From assembly GCA_036703315.1 (NCBI GenBank), contig DATNPH010000152.1:25274-89273 (forward strand): a stretch of 64,000 nucleotides of DNA. Direction: 5' to 3'. This DNA comes from DATNPH01 sp036703315. GTDB taxonomy: Bacteria; Cyanobacteriota; Cyanobacteriia; Cyanobacteriales; Coleofasciculaceae. Each line of letters starts with the position of its first letter. Within the stretch, counting starts at the first letter, position 1. The notes under the pieces are model-generated. The model saw only the letters and a program-made list of their open reading frames with translations, ran no database searches and was not told the origin of the DNA. Shown one piece after another: positions 35,571 through 44,068 of the stretch. A program made the position numbers and the translations under genes.

Positions 35571-36794
35571 ATGGAAATTAAACGCACAGTAACCATACTT
35601 CTGCCTAAAGACCCTGACTTACTGGCAACGGTGAAAACCTTCCAGCAAGTTCAGCAGGCTTTGTCAGAACTGTGCTACAACAGCGGCAAGCCATTAGGCG
35701 CGATCGCATTGCAACACAAATGCTATGACTTGGTGAAAGGCAAGCTGAACGCTCAGATGACCATCTCAGCAATTCGGCTCGTTGCTTCTGCATACAAGTC
35801 GGCAAAGTCTAATAAGAAGCCAGCCTTTAAGCCGTTTAATTTCCGAAGAGCTAAGGCCTTGTTTCTAGTCGGACAACGAGGTAGAGATGCTGATTTTAGA
35901 GCAGATGGCACCCTGTCAATTTGGACTGTAGGAGGTCGTAAGCGGCTCACCTACAAAGTACCTAAAACCTTTCAGTATAACCTCTCCAAAGCCTTGGAGG
36001 TAGACAGTCTAACGGTAATTGAACGCGACGGCAAGCTGATTGGACGGGTTAGGGTAACGCTGGAAGCTCCAGAACCAAGGGGGATTCATCCAGTCGGCAT
36101 TGACTTGAATGAAACCAACACGTTGGTCGCTGTCGATGCTGATGATCGAGAGCTATTTATTAGTGGTCAAGCGATTAGAATAAAGAATTATCGCACTAAC
36201 AAGACTCAATCTAGATTGCACAAAAAACTTGCGGCTCGTAAGGCAGAGAAGAAAGACACACGTTCTTGCCGTCGCCTTCTCAAACGGCTTGGTCGCAAGC
36301 AGCGTAATCGCACACGCACCTTTTGTAAACAGGTTGCCAAGCAACTAGTGAATTGGGTTTTACCCAATTCAGTGTTGGTGTTTGAAGACGTAAACATGCC
36401 CAAAGTTTCTAAGAAGCTAAGGGTAGCTAAAGGTGTACGGTGTCGCCTTGCCCAGTGGGAGCATAACCTGATTCGCTTAAATGTCACCAGTAAGGCACAA
36501 GAGCGAGGCATGATAATTGAGTATGTCAATCCTCGATATACCAGTCAGACTTGCTCAAGGTGTGGATTGCGGGGGAGAAGGAAACGTTATGAGTTTGAAT
36601 GTCCTCACTGTGGACATAAAGACCATGCGGATAAAAATGCGGCGGTCAACATCAGAAACCGCTATACCGTTCTGCGATCAGCCGAAGGCGGCAACGCGCA
36701 AGCTCTATCGCAGGGCGGTGAGTCTTGGTCAGTGGACTCTGAAGCCCAGGAGCAATCCGAGGGCAAGCTTGCGGCTCCAGTCGTGGGTAACTGA
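35571..36794 (+). CDS. tnpB: TnpB RNA-guided endonuclease of an IS200/IS605-family element
   Basis: The 407-residue protein has the RuvC-like active site complete: Asp178 in VGIDLNET, Glu272 in LVFEDVN and Asp354 in DHADKNAAVNI. A zinc ribbon is formed by CSRCG and CPHCG. The N-terminal wedge domain (MEIKRTVTILLPKDPDLLAT) and the basic central region are intact. TnpB proteins use an omega RNA made from the element's right end to cut DNA next to a target-adjacent motif. No tnpA transposase accompanies it, so the element depends on a TnpA elsewhere. It inserted between a sugar-binding protein gene and the pilMNOQ operon. Confidence 0.9.
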   Translation: MEIKRTVTILLPKDPDLLATVKTFQQVQQALSELCYNSGKPLGAIALQHKCYDLVKGKLNAQMTISAIRLVASAYKSAKSNKKPAFKPFNFRRAKALFLVGQRGRDADFRADGTLSIWTVGGRKRLTYKVPKTFQYNLSKALEVDSLTVIERDGKLIGRVRVTLEAPEPRGIHPVGIDLNETNTLVAVDADDRELFISGQAIRIKNYRTNKTQSRLHKKLAARKAEKKDTRSCRRLLKRLGRKQRNRTRTFCKQVAKQLVNWVLPNSVLVFEDVNMPKVSKKLRVAKGVRCRLAQWEHNLIRLNVTSKAQERGMIIEYVNPRYTSQTCSRCGLRGRRKRYEFECPHCGHKDHADKNAAVNIRNRYTVLRSAEGGNAQALSQGGESWSVDSEAQEQSEGKLAAPVVGN

Positions 36795-36840
36795 CAGTAA
36801 ATACCACTCAACCAGGAGGATTCTAAGCTAGATGGAGTAG
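36660..36840 (+). ncRNA. Predicted omega RNA region at the TnpB right end
   Basis: In IS605-type elements the guide RNA scaffold spans the 3' end of tnpB and the element's right end. Here the last coding part and following 40 bases contain GGGCAAGCTTGCGGCTCC with a GCAAGCTTGC palindrome and ACCACTCAACCAGGAGGATT, which could form the terminal structure. The true end, and thus the guide, cannot be fixed from this single copy. Confidence 0.35.
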
Positions 36841-36926
36841 CATATATCAGTATTAATCTTGTTAGATTAAATATCTTCACGCGCTTCACGTCACTTCTGT
36901 TAAGTCTCGCTCCCGCTGAAAAGATT

Positions 36927-38033
36927 ATGTTTAATCGTTTTAAAGATCTATTTCCCAAAGGCAAGAAAGGCATCGGGATCGAATTGGCTCCGGAACGAAT
37001 TAATATTGCTCAACTGCGCAAGCAAGGTCAGGGATACAAACTTGCCACGCTTTATTCTCACGAGGTGCCAGAAGGCATCTTTCAAGGGGGACAGATTGCC
37101 GATTCCCCGGCGTTGGCAGAACTGATTAAGGCAGCACTAGCGGAGAGTAAAGTTAAAGTTGATCGCGTCGCCACAGCCGTACCGATGCGGGAAGCCATTA
37201 TTCGGATTATTCCAATTCCCGCTGAGTTGGATGACCAAGAGCTACGAGATATGGTGCTTAATCATGAAGCGGGTCTGTATTTGCCCTATCCCCGCGACGA
37301 AGTCGATTTGGACTATCAGAAGCTAGGCTTCTTTACTGATGAAGATGGCATCGAAAAGGTGCAAGTGTTGCTAGTCGCCACCCGCCGAGAAATCACAGAC
37401 ATGTATCTCGATGCCTTTCGGGAAGCTGAGTTACGGGTAGATGTACTAGAGATTAATAGTTTTGCCCTGATTCGGACGCTCAGAGAGCAACTGCGGCAAT
37501 TTGCACCGCAAGAAGCGGCTGTGCTGGTGGATATTGAATTTGACAGCACTGAAATTGCAATCATCGTCGATGGTGTTCCTCAATTCTCCCGGACTGTCCC
37601 CATTGGGACGTATCAACTTCAGAGTGCGCTCTCACGAGCTATGAATTTACCAACCTCAAGAAACACTGAACTACTACAAGGAATGACAATTCCCAGCACG
37701 CCGCCCGATAGCATGGGGCGTAGTGGACAGACAGGCATTAACCCCGGCATGGCTGCCCTAATCAGAGTCTTGGGAGAGCTAGCCGATGAATTGCGCCGCT
37801 CGATCGATTTTTATCTAAATCAAAGTGAAAATCTAGAAGTGGCACAGCTACTACTAGCTGGTCCGGGCGGTGGAATTGGACAACTTGATGAATTTTTCAC
37901 TCAACGGTTAAGCTTACCAACCACTCAAGTAGACCCTGTGGCGGCGCTTTCCCTAGATGTGGATCAGGAAATTCCCCCAGTGCAACGACCAGGCTTAGGA
38001 ACCGTACTGGGATTAGGATTGCGGGAGGTTTGA
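36927..38033 (+). CDS. pilM: Type IV pilus assembly protein PilM
   Basis: The 368-residue cytosolic actin-like ATPase begins GIGIELAPERINIAQLRKQG, with the nucleotide-site elements AAVLVDIEFDSTEIAIIVDG and LLLAGPGGGIGQL. It is the first gene of a pilM-N-O-Q cluster. PilM binds the N-terminal tail of PilN and links the inner-membrane alignment complex to the pilus motors. In cyanobacteria this pilus drives phototactic motility and DNA uptake. ATG at 36927; its stop lies 4 bases before the pilN start. The TnpB element ends just upstream, so the promoter lies in or near the element's right end. Confidence 0.92.
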   Translation: MFNRFKDLFPKGKKGIGIELAPERINIAQLRKQGQGYKLATLYSHEVPEGIFQGGQIADSPALAELIKAALAESKVKVDRVATAVPMREAIIRIIPIPAELDDQELRDMVLNHEAGLYLPYPRDEVDLDYQKLGFFTDEDGIEKVQVLLVATRREITDMYLDAFREAELRVDVLEINSFALIRTLREQLRQFAPQEAAVLVDIEFDSTEIAIIVDGVPQFSRTVPIGTYQLQSALSRAMNLPTSRNTELLQGMTIPSTPPDSMGRSGQTGINPGMAALIRVLGELADELRRSIDFYLNQSENLEVAQLLLAGPGGGIGQLDEFFTQRLSLPTTQVDPVAALSLDVDQEIPPVQRPGLGTVLGLGLREV

Positions 38034-38037
38034 AGCA

Positions 38038-38874
38038 ATGTATAGTCTGGATGTTAATTTCTTAAAAGATCGGCCGGATTATCTACCGCCGACTCAGGGA
38101 CCAAAGCCACAAAGGCAGACGGGAGCCATGACACCCTTAATTGTAGGGGTAATCGCAGGTTTACTCCTGCCAGCGTTAGCCGGTGGCTTGTGGCTTTTTC
38201 TACAACAGCAAAATGCTGCACTAGAGGGGGAAGATGCTAAGTTGCAAGCTGAGCTGCAACGCCAGAACGGGGAAAAACAAAAAATTACTCAGCTACAAAC
38301 TGAAATCAACAAGGTAAACGCTGAAACTCAAGAACTGGCAGGTGTTTTCAATCAAATCAAGCCGTGGTCAGCAATATTGCAAGATATTCGGGAGCGTGTT
38401 CCCTCTGGCTTGCAAATTCAAACCATCGAGCAAAAACAAGTTGCTGCCGCCACTACCCCCACCCCCTCTCCGTCTCCGTCACCTAATGCCAGTGGAGCTA
38501 CTCCCCAAGCGGCTAGCGCCCCAATCCCGACAACGCAGTTGGAGATTTCCGGATTCGCTCGCTCTTTTGATGATGTGGGTAACTTTATGGTGACGCTTAA
38601 GCAGTCTTCCTTCTTGAAAAGCAATGAAACCCAATTAGTGAGTGCTCAATTGGAGCAAAGCCCAAGCAAGATAGAAGTGAATACGGCTGGGAATCGAGGT
38701 CAGTCTACGGGTAGAGTAACCTACCAACTTCCCAAAGCAGTAAAATACAGAATTCAAACAAGCTTAAATGATGTCCCCGCTTCCGAATTAGTCCGAGAGT
38801 TAGATCGAAAAGGTGCCGTGGGACTGGTAACACGGATTAGAACTCTTCAGGAGAAAGGAGTAATTCAACCATGA
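38038..38874 (+). CDS. pilN: Type IV pilus assembly protein PilN
   Basis: The 278-residue protein has a short cytosolic tail MYSLDVNFLKDRPDYLP, which is the PilM-binding region (family motif I/VNLL replaced by VNFL), and one membrane helix (about residues 33-57). It continues with coiled coil and a periplasmic ferredoxin-like domain. A Pro/Ser-rich linker TPTPSPSPSPNASG interrupts the periplasmic part, as in other cyanobacterial PilN. It pairs with PilO to form the inner-membrane platform. ATG at 38038, four bases after pilM; its end overlaps pilO by 4 bases (ATGA). Confidence 0.88.
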   Translation: MYSLDVNFLKDRPDYLPPTQGPKPQRQTGAMTPLIVGVIAGLLLPALAGGLWLFLQQQNAALEGEDAKLQAELQRQNGEKQKITQLQTEINKVNAETQELAGVFNQIKPWSAILQDIRERVPSGLQIQTIEQKQVAAATTPTPSPSPSPNASGATPQAASAPIPTTQLEISGFARSFDDVGNFMVTLKQSSFLKSNETQLVSAQLEQSPSKIEVNTAGNRGQSTGRVTYQLPKAVKYRIQTSLNDVPASELVRELDRKGAVGLVTRIRTLQEKGVIQP

Positions 38875-39668
38875 CGTATGCTGATGAAATTGGTATCCCT
38901 GAAGGTCAGGAGGAAACTCCTAGTTATCCCACAGCCTTTGGAATTACCTTTACTCCAAGAGTTTCCGGGATAGTCTTTGGTGTCTTAGGTCTTTTAGCTG
39001 CAACCTACCTCTTGGTTAACGTAGTTCAGCCGGCTTGGCAGCGATATCAAGAGTTACAAAGCTCTGTTCAAGATAAGAAGTCTCAAGTTCAACAACAGGA
39101 ACAAATTCAAAAACAGATTAAGGAGAAACAGGCACAATTAGACCAAGCTAAGCAGAAAAACAAACAAGTACTGACTTTATTTGCTAATGAGAAAAGTCTA
39201 GATACATTGTTACTATCTCTCAATAGCTTTGTTAAATCCCGAAATGGTACTATGCTCAAGTTTGAGCCTGTGCCAGAGGGACAGCAAACTGCAAGTGGAG
39301 GTACTAATAGTTCTGGAGCAACGCAGGTAAACGGGAAACTGAAAAGTAAATTCTACAATGTAGAGATTCAGGGCAGCTTTGACCAGGTTCAGTCCATTCT
39401 GCGAAGCTTTGAACGTTTGCAGACACTATTGCTCTTTAAAGAATTTAAATCTGAGCTGAGTGACGATCAGGGAGTGGTGATTAATCCTGACACTAATAAA
39501 GTGACTCCCGCTGTTTTCAAAAAAGAAAACCAAAAAGTGATTCCTGGTGGTAAACCGGATATCAAAACAACGTTTACGCTGGAGGCACTGTCACCGGTGA
39601 CAGAAAACGACGCCCAAGCACAAGCTAAGGGTAACGCTTCCCAGCCTGCCCAAAAACCCCAAAAGTAA
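38871..39668 (+). CDS. pilO: Type IV pilus assembly protein PilO
   Basis: The 265-residue protein has a short N-terminal tail, one membrane helix (about residues 32-53: GIVFGVLGLLAATYLLVNVV), a coiled coil (QVQQQEQIQKQIKEKQAQL) and a periplasmic domain with FYNVEIQGSFDQVQSILRSFE, typical of PilO. It heterodimerises with PilN. The start overlaps the pilN stop in an ATGA junction, so the two are translationally coupled. The C-terminal tail is Gln/Ala-rich. Downstream is a 156-base gap with a long hairpin before pilQ. Confidence 0.9.
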   Translation: MTYADEIGIPEGQEETPSYPTAFGITFTPRVSGIVFGVLGLLAATYLLVNVVQPAWQRYQELQSSVQDKKSQVQQQEQIQKQIKEKQAQLDQAKQKNKQVLTLFANEKSLDTLLLSLNSFVKSRNGTMLKFEPVPEGQQTASGGTNSSGATQVNGKLKSKFYNVEIQGSFDQVQSILRSFERLQTLLLFKEFKSELSDDQGVVINPDTNKVTPAVFKKENQKVIPGGKPDIKTTFTLEALSPVTENDAQAQAKGNASQPAQKPQK

Positions 39669-39678
39669 AAAGCATTGC

Positions 39679-39713
39679 GCTCGTCCCGTTGGGGCAGTGC
39701 GCTTTGCACGAGC
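39679..39713. repeat. Dispersed GC-rich hairpin repeat after pilO
   Basis: GCTCGT ... ACGAGC flank an inner CCCGTTGGGG hairpin and GCGCTTTGCAC, the widespread cyanobacterial repeat also seen at 10899-10950 and 35421-35472. It starts 10 bases after the pilO stop. Confidence 0.6.
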
Positions 39714-39724
39714 ATTGGTAGCAG

Positions 39725-39774
39725 TTAGCTTATCGAAGTCAGGACTTAAAATAAGTCTGGCTTCCATAAGCTAA
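39725..39774 (+). promoter_or_regulatory. Long hairpin in the pilO-pilQ gap
   Basis: TTAGCTTAT (39725-39733) and ATAAGCTAA (39766-39774) are perfect 9-bp arms. The inside continues to pair as GAAG/CTTC and GACTTA/TAAGTC around an AAA loop, giving a stem of about 19 bp with small mismatches. There is no T-run, so it is not a standard terminator. It lies 50 bases before the pilQ start and could be an mRNA processing or stability site. Confidence 0.55.
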
Positions 39775-39824
39775 TTGCTCAAGGCTATTTCGTTGGATTG
39801 GTCTCAACAAGTGAGGAGTGAATC

Positions 39825-42515
39825 GTGAGACAAGCTCAAGCATTAAGTGGAATTATTATTGGAGGAGCAGTAGCGCTATTGACAACACAGCCCGTCAGGG
39901 CTGCAGCTACGCAAGTAACAGGAGTACGGCTCAACGAGAGCGATCGTGAACTTAAACTCGTTTTGGAGACTAAAGCAGGGGATACGCGTCCGCAGATTTT
40001 CACAGTGAGCCGTGGAAATGATTTAGTTACAGATATTGTTAATACTCAGTTGAACTTGAGCCAGGGCAACAGCTTTAGTCAGGAAAACCCAATGCCCGGT
40101 ATCACTTCTCTTATTGTGAGCCAACTGGATGCCAACAAAGTTCGGGTAACTGTCACAGGGACAGAGAACCCTCCTACAGGAAAAATTATCCAGAGTGAGG
40201 CTGACTTAATTACCTTAAGTCTGAGCCCAGCATCAAATAATCAAGCAGCAGTTCCGATGGCTGTTTCACCCTCACCAACAGCTCCTGCAACAGCAGCAAC
40301 ACCTGATCTCCCAACACAATCGGCTTCCAAGCAAAAGACAGAAGCACCAAGTTCTCCCACAACTCTAGCTCAAACGCCAACACCTCGACCAGTTGCACAA
40401 ATACAACCACAAACTTCGCCAACGTCAACAGTACCGACACTAACAAGGCCAGATACTTCCGGAACTCTGAGCCAGACGCCAGCTCAGTTGATCGCACAAG
40501 CTCAAACTCAACCTTCGCCAACGCCAACAGTACCAACAGTGGTGCCTCCACCCGTTGTAACGCCTCCATCACCAGACGTTCTGGTTCCCAACCCAAAAGT
40601 TACAATTGATGGGAATCCGGCTCCAGCAACAGGGGCAGCACAACCCGTGGCACCAGCACCACCCTTTTTGCCAAGAGCGATCGCGCCACCCGTGGGTGAT
40701 ATTGCCATCTCCAATATCAATGCTTCGGCTGGTTTTATTGATTTAGGAACAGCCGTGCGTGTCCCTCGCCTAGTTCTGCGAGAAGCTCCTGTTCGAGAAG
40801 TTTTGGCACTACTGGCTCGCTCCGCTGGTCTCAACGTTGCCTTTACAGGAGGAGGTGGTCAGGCTGGTGCACCTCCGGGTATCCCAGGAGGTGGTGGTAC
40901 GCAGCAAACTATCTCGCTAGATCTAGAAAACGAGTTAGTTCAAGACGTATTTAACTACGTCCTTCAGATCTCAGGTCTTCAGGCTAACCGAGTTGGGCGC
41001 ACGATTCTTGTCGGTCCTCAATTGCCTGATGTAGCTCGCAATCTCATCTCTCGAACCTTACGTCTCAATCAAGTGCCAGTTGGTCAGGCTGTTGGTTTCC
41101 TGATTTCTCAGGGAGCAGAGCAGCAGCAGGTTACAACTCAAAGAACACTAACGGTGGTCGGTGAGGGAGCCGCTGCTCAAAGAATTGAAAACACGACAAC
41201 GTCAGTGCAAAAAATCACCCCACAGGATGTTCAAGCGCAGCCAGGAGTAGGACAGGGGCTGACCGGTCCTTTGGTGCTCAGAGGGTTGGCAGTGGGTACT
41301 AATGAGCGCCTCAACGCCATTACCTTGGTTGGTGAACCGCGCAAAGTTGAAATCGCTACAGCTTTATTGACGCAGCTAGATCTGCGCCGTCGTCAAGTAG
41401 CCGTGAATGTCAAGGTTGTTGATGTCAACCTGTTGGGAACAGATGCATTCAACAGCAGCTTTTCCTTCGGAATTGGTGACAGCTTTTTTTCCAATGATGG
41501 TGGAGCCGCCTCCTTCAACTACGGTGGGTTTAGGCCACCTACTGGACTACAGACAAGTACGAGTCCTGTATCTCCACCTGTAATCCAAAATCCCTTTGCC
41601 AATGCCACTATTTTCCAAGATCCAAACTCTCCCCTCACTATTCCAGGCTTAGGGTCTCGCACAATCATTCTGAGTCAGCCAGGACAGCAGCCGGTTCAAA
41701 TTATTCCTCCCGGAGCTGCTCAAGTGATTGGGGGACGGCCTTTCATAACCCTAAACAATCCATTGACCCCAGGAATCGTAAATGTTACACAATCTGGGGA
41801 CACTATCGTTACTTATAATGCCGATGGCACTGTTACGGCAACGGCTGGCCAACCGGGTACTGTTTCATTTGGCCTGCCATCTCTGTTCCAGTTTCCCAAA
41901 AGGTTGTTATCGGCTTTGCAAGCGTCCATTACTAGTGGCAATGCAAAAATTCTGACGGACCCAACGCTTGTAGTACAAGAGGGTCAAACAGCTAGAGTCA
42001 GCCTGACACAAGAGGTAGTTGGCAATATTAGGAGTGAGACTCAATCGACCACTAACCAAACTACGAGAACAGTAACAGCAGAGATTCGCGAGGCAGGTTT
42101 AATTCTTGAAATCGCGATTGATAGAATTGACGACAATGGTTTTGTCACTTTAGCTGTAAATCCGAGGGTGACTGCCATTGGGAGTCAACAAGATATAAGC
42201 GTGGGAGACGATAGAAACCGAATTGCTTTACTGAATGTGCGTCAGCTTGCCTCTGGGCAGATTCGTCTGCGAGATGGTCAAACTCTAATTCTGTCAGGCA
42301 TTATTCAGGACTCCGACCGAACAACGGTGAGAAAGGTACCAATCTTAGGCGATATTCCGATTCTGGGTGCCCTGTTTAGAAGCACCGAGCGAGCGAATCA
42401 GCGACAAGAAGTGATTGTGCTGCTGACGCCTCAGATTATTCAGGACACGGAGGGTTCCTCATTTGGCTACAATTACACGCCAGGGCGAGAGGCTAATCAA
42501 ATCTTGCGACGGTAA
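39825..42515 (+). CDS. pilQ: Type IV pilus outer-membrane secretin PilQ
   Basis: The 896-residue protein begins with a signal peptide ending PVRAAA. It then has an AMIN-type domain (about 30-135; TGVRLNESDRELKLVLETKA), a Pro/Thr-rich linker (about 140-275), an STN/secretin N domain (VPRLVLREAPVREVLALLAR) and the secretin barrel domain. The barrel carries ITSGNAKILTDPTLVVQEGQ and the terminal GDIPILGALFRSTERANQRQ plus EVIVLLTPQII. It forms the pore through which the pilus passes. The GTG start at 39825 has GAGGAG seven bases upstream. It is longer than many PilQ because of the linker and a Gly/Pro-rich loop near 560-690. Confidence 0.92.
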   Translation: MRQAQALSGIIIGGAVALLTTQPVRAAATQVTGVRLNESDRELKLVLETKAGDTRPQIFTVSRGNDLVTDIVNTQLNLSQGNSFSQENPMPGITSLIVSQLDANKVRVTVTGTENPPTGKIIQSEADLITLSLSPASNNQAAVPMAVSPSPTAPATAATPDLPTQSASKQKTEAPSSPTTLAQTPTPRPVAQIQPQTSPTSTVPTLTRPDTSGTLSQTPAQLIAQAQTQPSPTPTVPTVVPPPVVTPPSPDVLVPNPKVTIDGNPAPATGAAQPVAPAPPFLPRAIAPPVGDIAISNINASAGFIDLGTAVRVPRLVLREAPVREVLALLARSAGLNVAFTGGGGQAGAPPGIPGGGGTQQTISLDLENELVQDVFNYVLQISGLQANRVGRTILVGPQLPDVARNLISRTLRLNQVPVGQAVGFLISQGAEQQQVTTQRTLTVVGEGAAAQRIENTTTSVQKITPQDVQAQPGVGQGLTGPLVLRGLAVGTNERLNAITLVGEPRKVEIATALLTQLDLRRRQVAVNVKVVDVNLLGTDAFNSSFSFGIGDSFFSNDGGAASFNYGGFRPPTGLQTSTSPVSPPVIQNPFANATIFQDPNSPLTIPGLGSRTIILSQPGQQPVQIIPPGAAQVIGGRPFITLNNPLTPGIVNVTQSGDTIVTYNADGTVTATAGQPGTVSFGLPSLFQFPKRLLSALQASITSGNAKILTDPTLVVQEGQTARVSLTQEVVGNIRSETQSTTNQTTRTVTAEIREAGLILEIAIDRIDDNGFVTLAVNPRVTAIGSQQDISVGDDRNRIALLNVRQLASGQIRLRDGQTLILSGIIQDSDRTTVRKVPILGDIPILGALFRSTERANQRQEVIVLLTPQIIQDTEGSSFGYNYTPGREANQILRR

Positions 42516-42679
42516 TGTTTGCCTAATCCGACTAGAATATCTCACGGTTCTATAGCCTGGGAATGAAAGACGGGTAAAAACAGGGGGTTCGTTAGCCTAA
42601 AGCAAAGGAATCCCCGACCTCAACCGACCCTAGAAAGGCAGATGAGGGAGGATGTCAATAGCAGCTAAAAGTGAGCATC

Positions 42680-43081
42680 ATGACTACCAATAGTGGAATT
42701 AGAAGAGAGATTCGACTATTCTCTCTCATCCTGATGTCTATGGTTGCTGGGATGAGTATTTGTGTACTGCAAACTAATCAAAATAAAGCCGTTGCAGTTT
42801 ATCAAACAATAGCCACACCACCTTCAATAACCCTACCTTCAATAACATTACCGAGTATTACACCGGTTCCATCGATCACGATACCGAGTCCTACACCGAT
42901 TCCATCGATCACTATTCCTCAAATCACGATACCGAGTCCTACACCAATTCCTCAAATCACGATACCGAGTCCTACACCGATTCCGTCGATCACGATACCG
43001 AGTCCTAGCCCAATTCCGTCGATTACTGTACCTCCAATCAATGTACCGACTCCCGCTGCTGAGCCGTCTATTGGTAGATAA
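42680..43081 (+). CDS. Secreted or membrane-anchored Pro-Ser-Thr-Ile repeat protein
   Basis: 133 residues from ATG 42680 (GTG at 42671 adds three). One N-terminal hydrophobic helix (FSLILMSMVAGMSICVLQ) is followed by a region made of degenerate repeats of SITIPSPTPIP. The repeats form an extended, Cys-free stalk with no globular domain. DNA repeats of about 33 bp underlie it. The function is unknown; its position 155 bases after pilQ hints at a cell-surface or cell-wall spacer role linked to pili, which is inference only. Confidence 0.55.
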   Translation: MTTNSGIRREIRLFSLILMSMVAGMSICVLQTNQNKAVAVYQTIATPPSITLPSITLPSITPVPSITIPSPTPIPSITIPQITIPSPTPIPQITIPSPTPIPSITIPSPSPIPSITVPPINVPTPAAEPSIGR

Positions 43082-43758
43082 GGTAAGCGGCTACCAATCA
43101 CGGGACAGCACGCCGTGCGGGCTGGTAATAGATAATAGTCTCCAACCCATTACCCATTACCCTTACCGAAATGTCCCAGCTTAAGTTGGTAGTCGGTAAG
43201 CTAATCAGCATTTAAGTTGCATAACCACTCTCCCGTGCTCTTTGAGCATCTGAATCATGCAATTTGAAAGTACATCGGCTTAGGATCGCAAATTGAATAA
43301 CTGCCAGAAGCCAGAACCTCTGTAGGGCGAACAGCTGTTCGCCCCTACCCAAAAATTAGAGGTTAATAAATCCACGTTCTTTAGTAAAATTCAGGCATGT
43401 TGGCAGAGTTATTTATTCCTGTTTTGCCTAGTCGCACAGTCCTCTTAAAAATTTCCTAAAAACAGCATACTTAATGAAATACTTTGGTAAAAAAACACGT
43501 TTTATACTAAGATGCTATGTTGTAATATGTAAAAACTGTTTCTTTGCCAAAAAAATCCTCAAATCCACATAATTTAAAGCTTTCAACGATCCATATCTGC
43601 GGCGCAGAGCTTAGAATAATGCAGTGAAACTTCGAGCCTGTGGGTGTTTCAGCGATTTTGAGTTGAAAGTCCCTGCTCTTTGGGTCAAAATCTAGCTCTC
43701 GGAACTAAGATTTTCGAGCCATGTTTGACCTGTGATCCAAACAAAAAGGAGATTCTCA
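43082..43758. other. Intergenic region upstream of the HU gene
   Basis: It contains heptamer-like CCCATTA units near 43148-43165 and a perfect 20-bp palindrome GGGCGAACAGCTGTTCGCCC (43325-43344), which belongs to a common dispersed repeat (TGTAGGGGCGAACAGCTGTTCG type). The last 300 bases are AT-rich and should hold the HU promoter. No gene is seen. Confidence 0.6.
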
Positions 43759-44040
43759 ATGAATAAAGGCGAATTAGTTGATAAAGTTGCGGAAAAAGCT
43801 ACTGTGACCAAGAAGCAGGCAGATGCGGTCTTATCTGCCGCTTTGGAAGCAATTATGGAAGCGGTTTCCGAAGGTGACAAAGTGACTTTGGTAGGCTTTG
43901 GTTCTTTTGAATCACGGGAGCGCAAAGCCCGTGAAGGTCGCAATCCGAAAACCGGTGACAAGATGGAAATCCCAGCGACCAAGGTTCCTGCCTTTTCTGC
44001 CGGCAAGCTGTTTAAGGAGAAAGTTGCGCCGGGAGATTAA
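43759..44040 (+). CDS. hup: HU-family nucleoid DNA-binding protein
   Basis: 93 residues from ATG 43759, which has AAAAAGGAG upstream. MNKGELVDKVAEKATVTKKQ begins the helical dimer part. The signature VGFGSFESRERKAREGRNPKTG is the beta-arm with the DNA-inserting region, and IPATKVPAFSAGKLFKEKV closes the fold. HU coats and bends DNA throughout the nucleoid. It is a highly conserved single-copy-type cyanobacterial HU (HanA in Anabaena). The next gene begins 28 bases downstream. Confidence 0.95.
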   Translation: MNKGELVDKVAEKATVTKKQADAVLSAALEAIMEAVSEGDKVTLVGFGSFESRERKAREGRNPKTGDKMEIPATKVPAFSAGKLFKEKVAPGD

Positions 44041-44068
44041 CAGCTAATAACTTGAGCGGGATACATTC

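Noticed and set aside
42820..43050. Regular 30-33 bp repeats resembling an array
   Set aside because: They are coding repeats of a Pro/Ser/Thr-rich protein without unique spacers.
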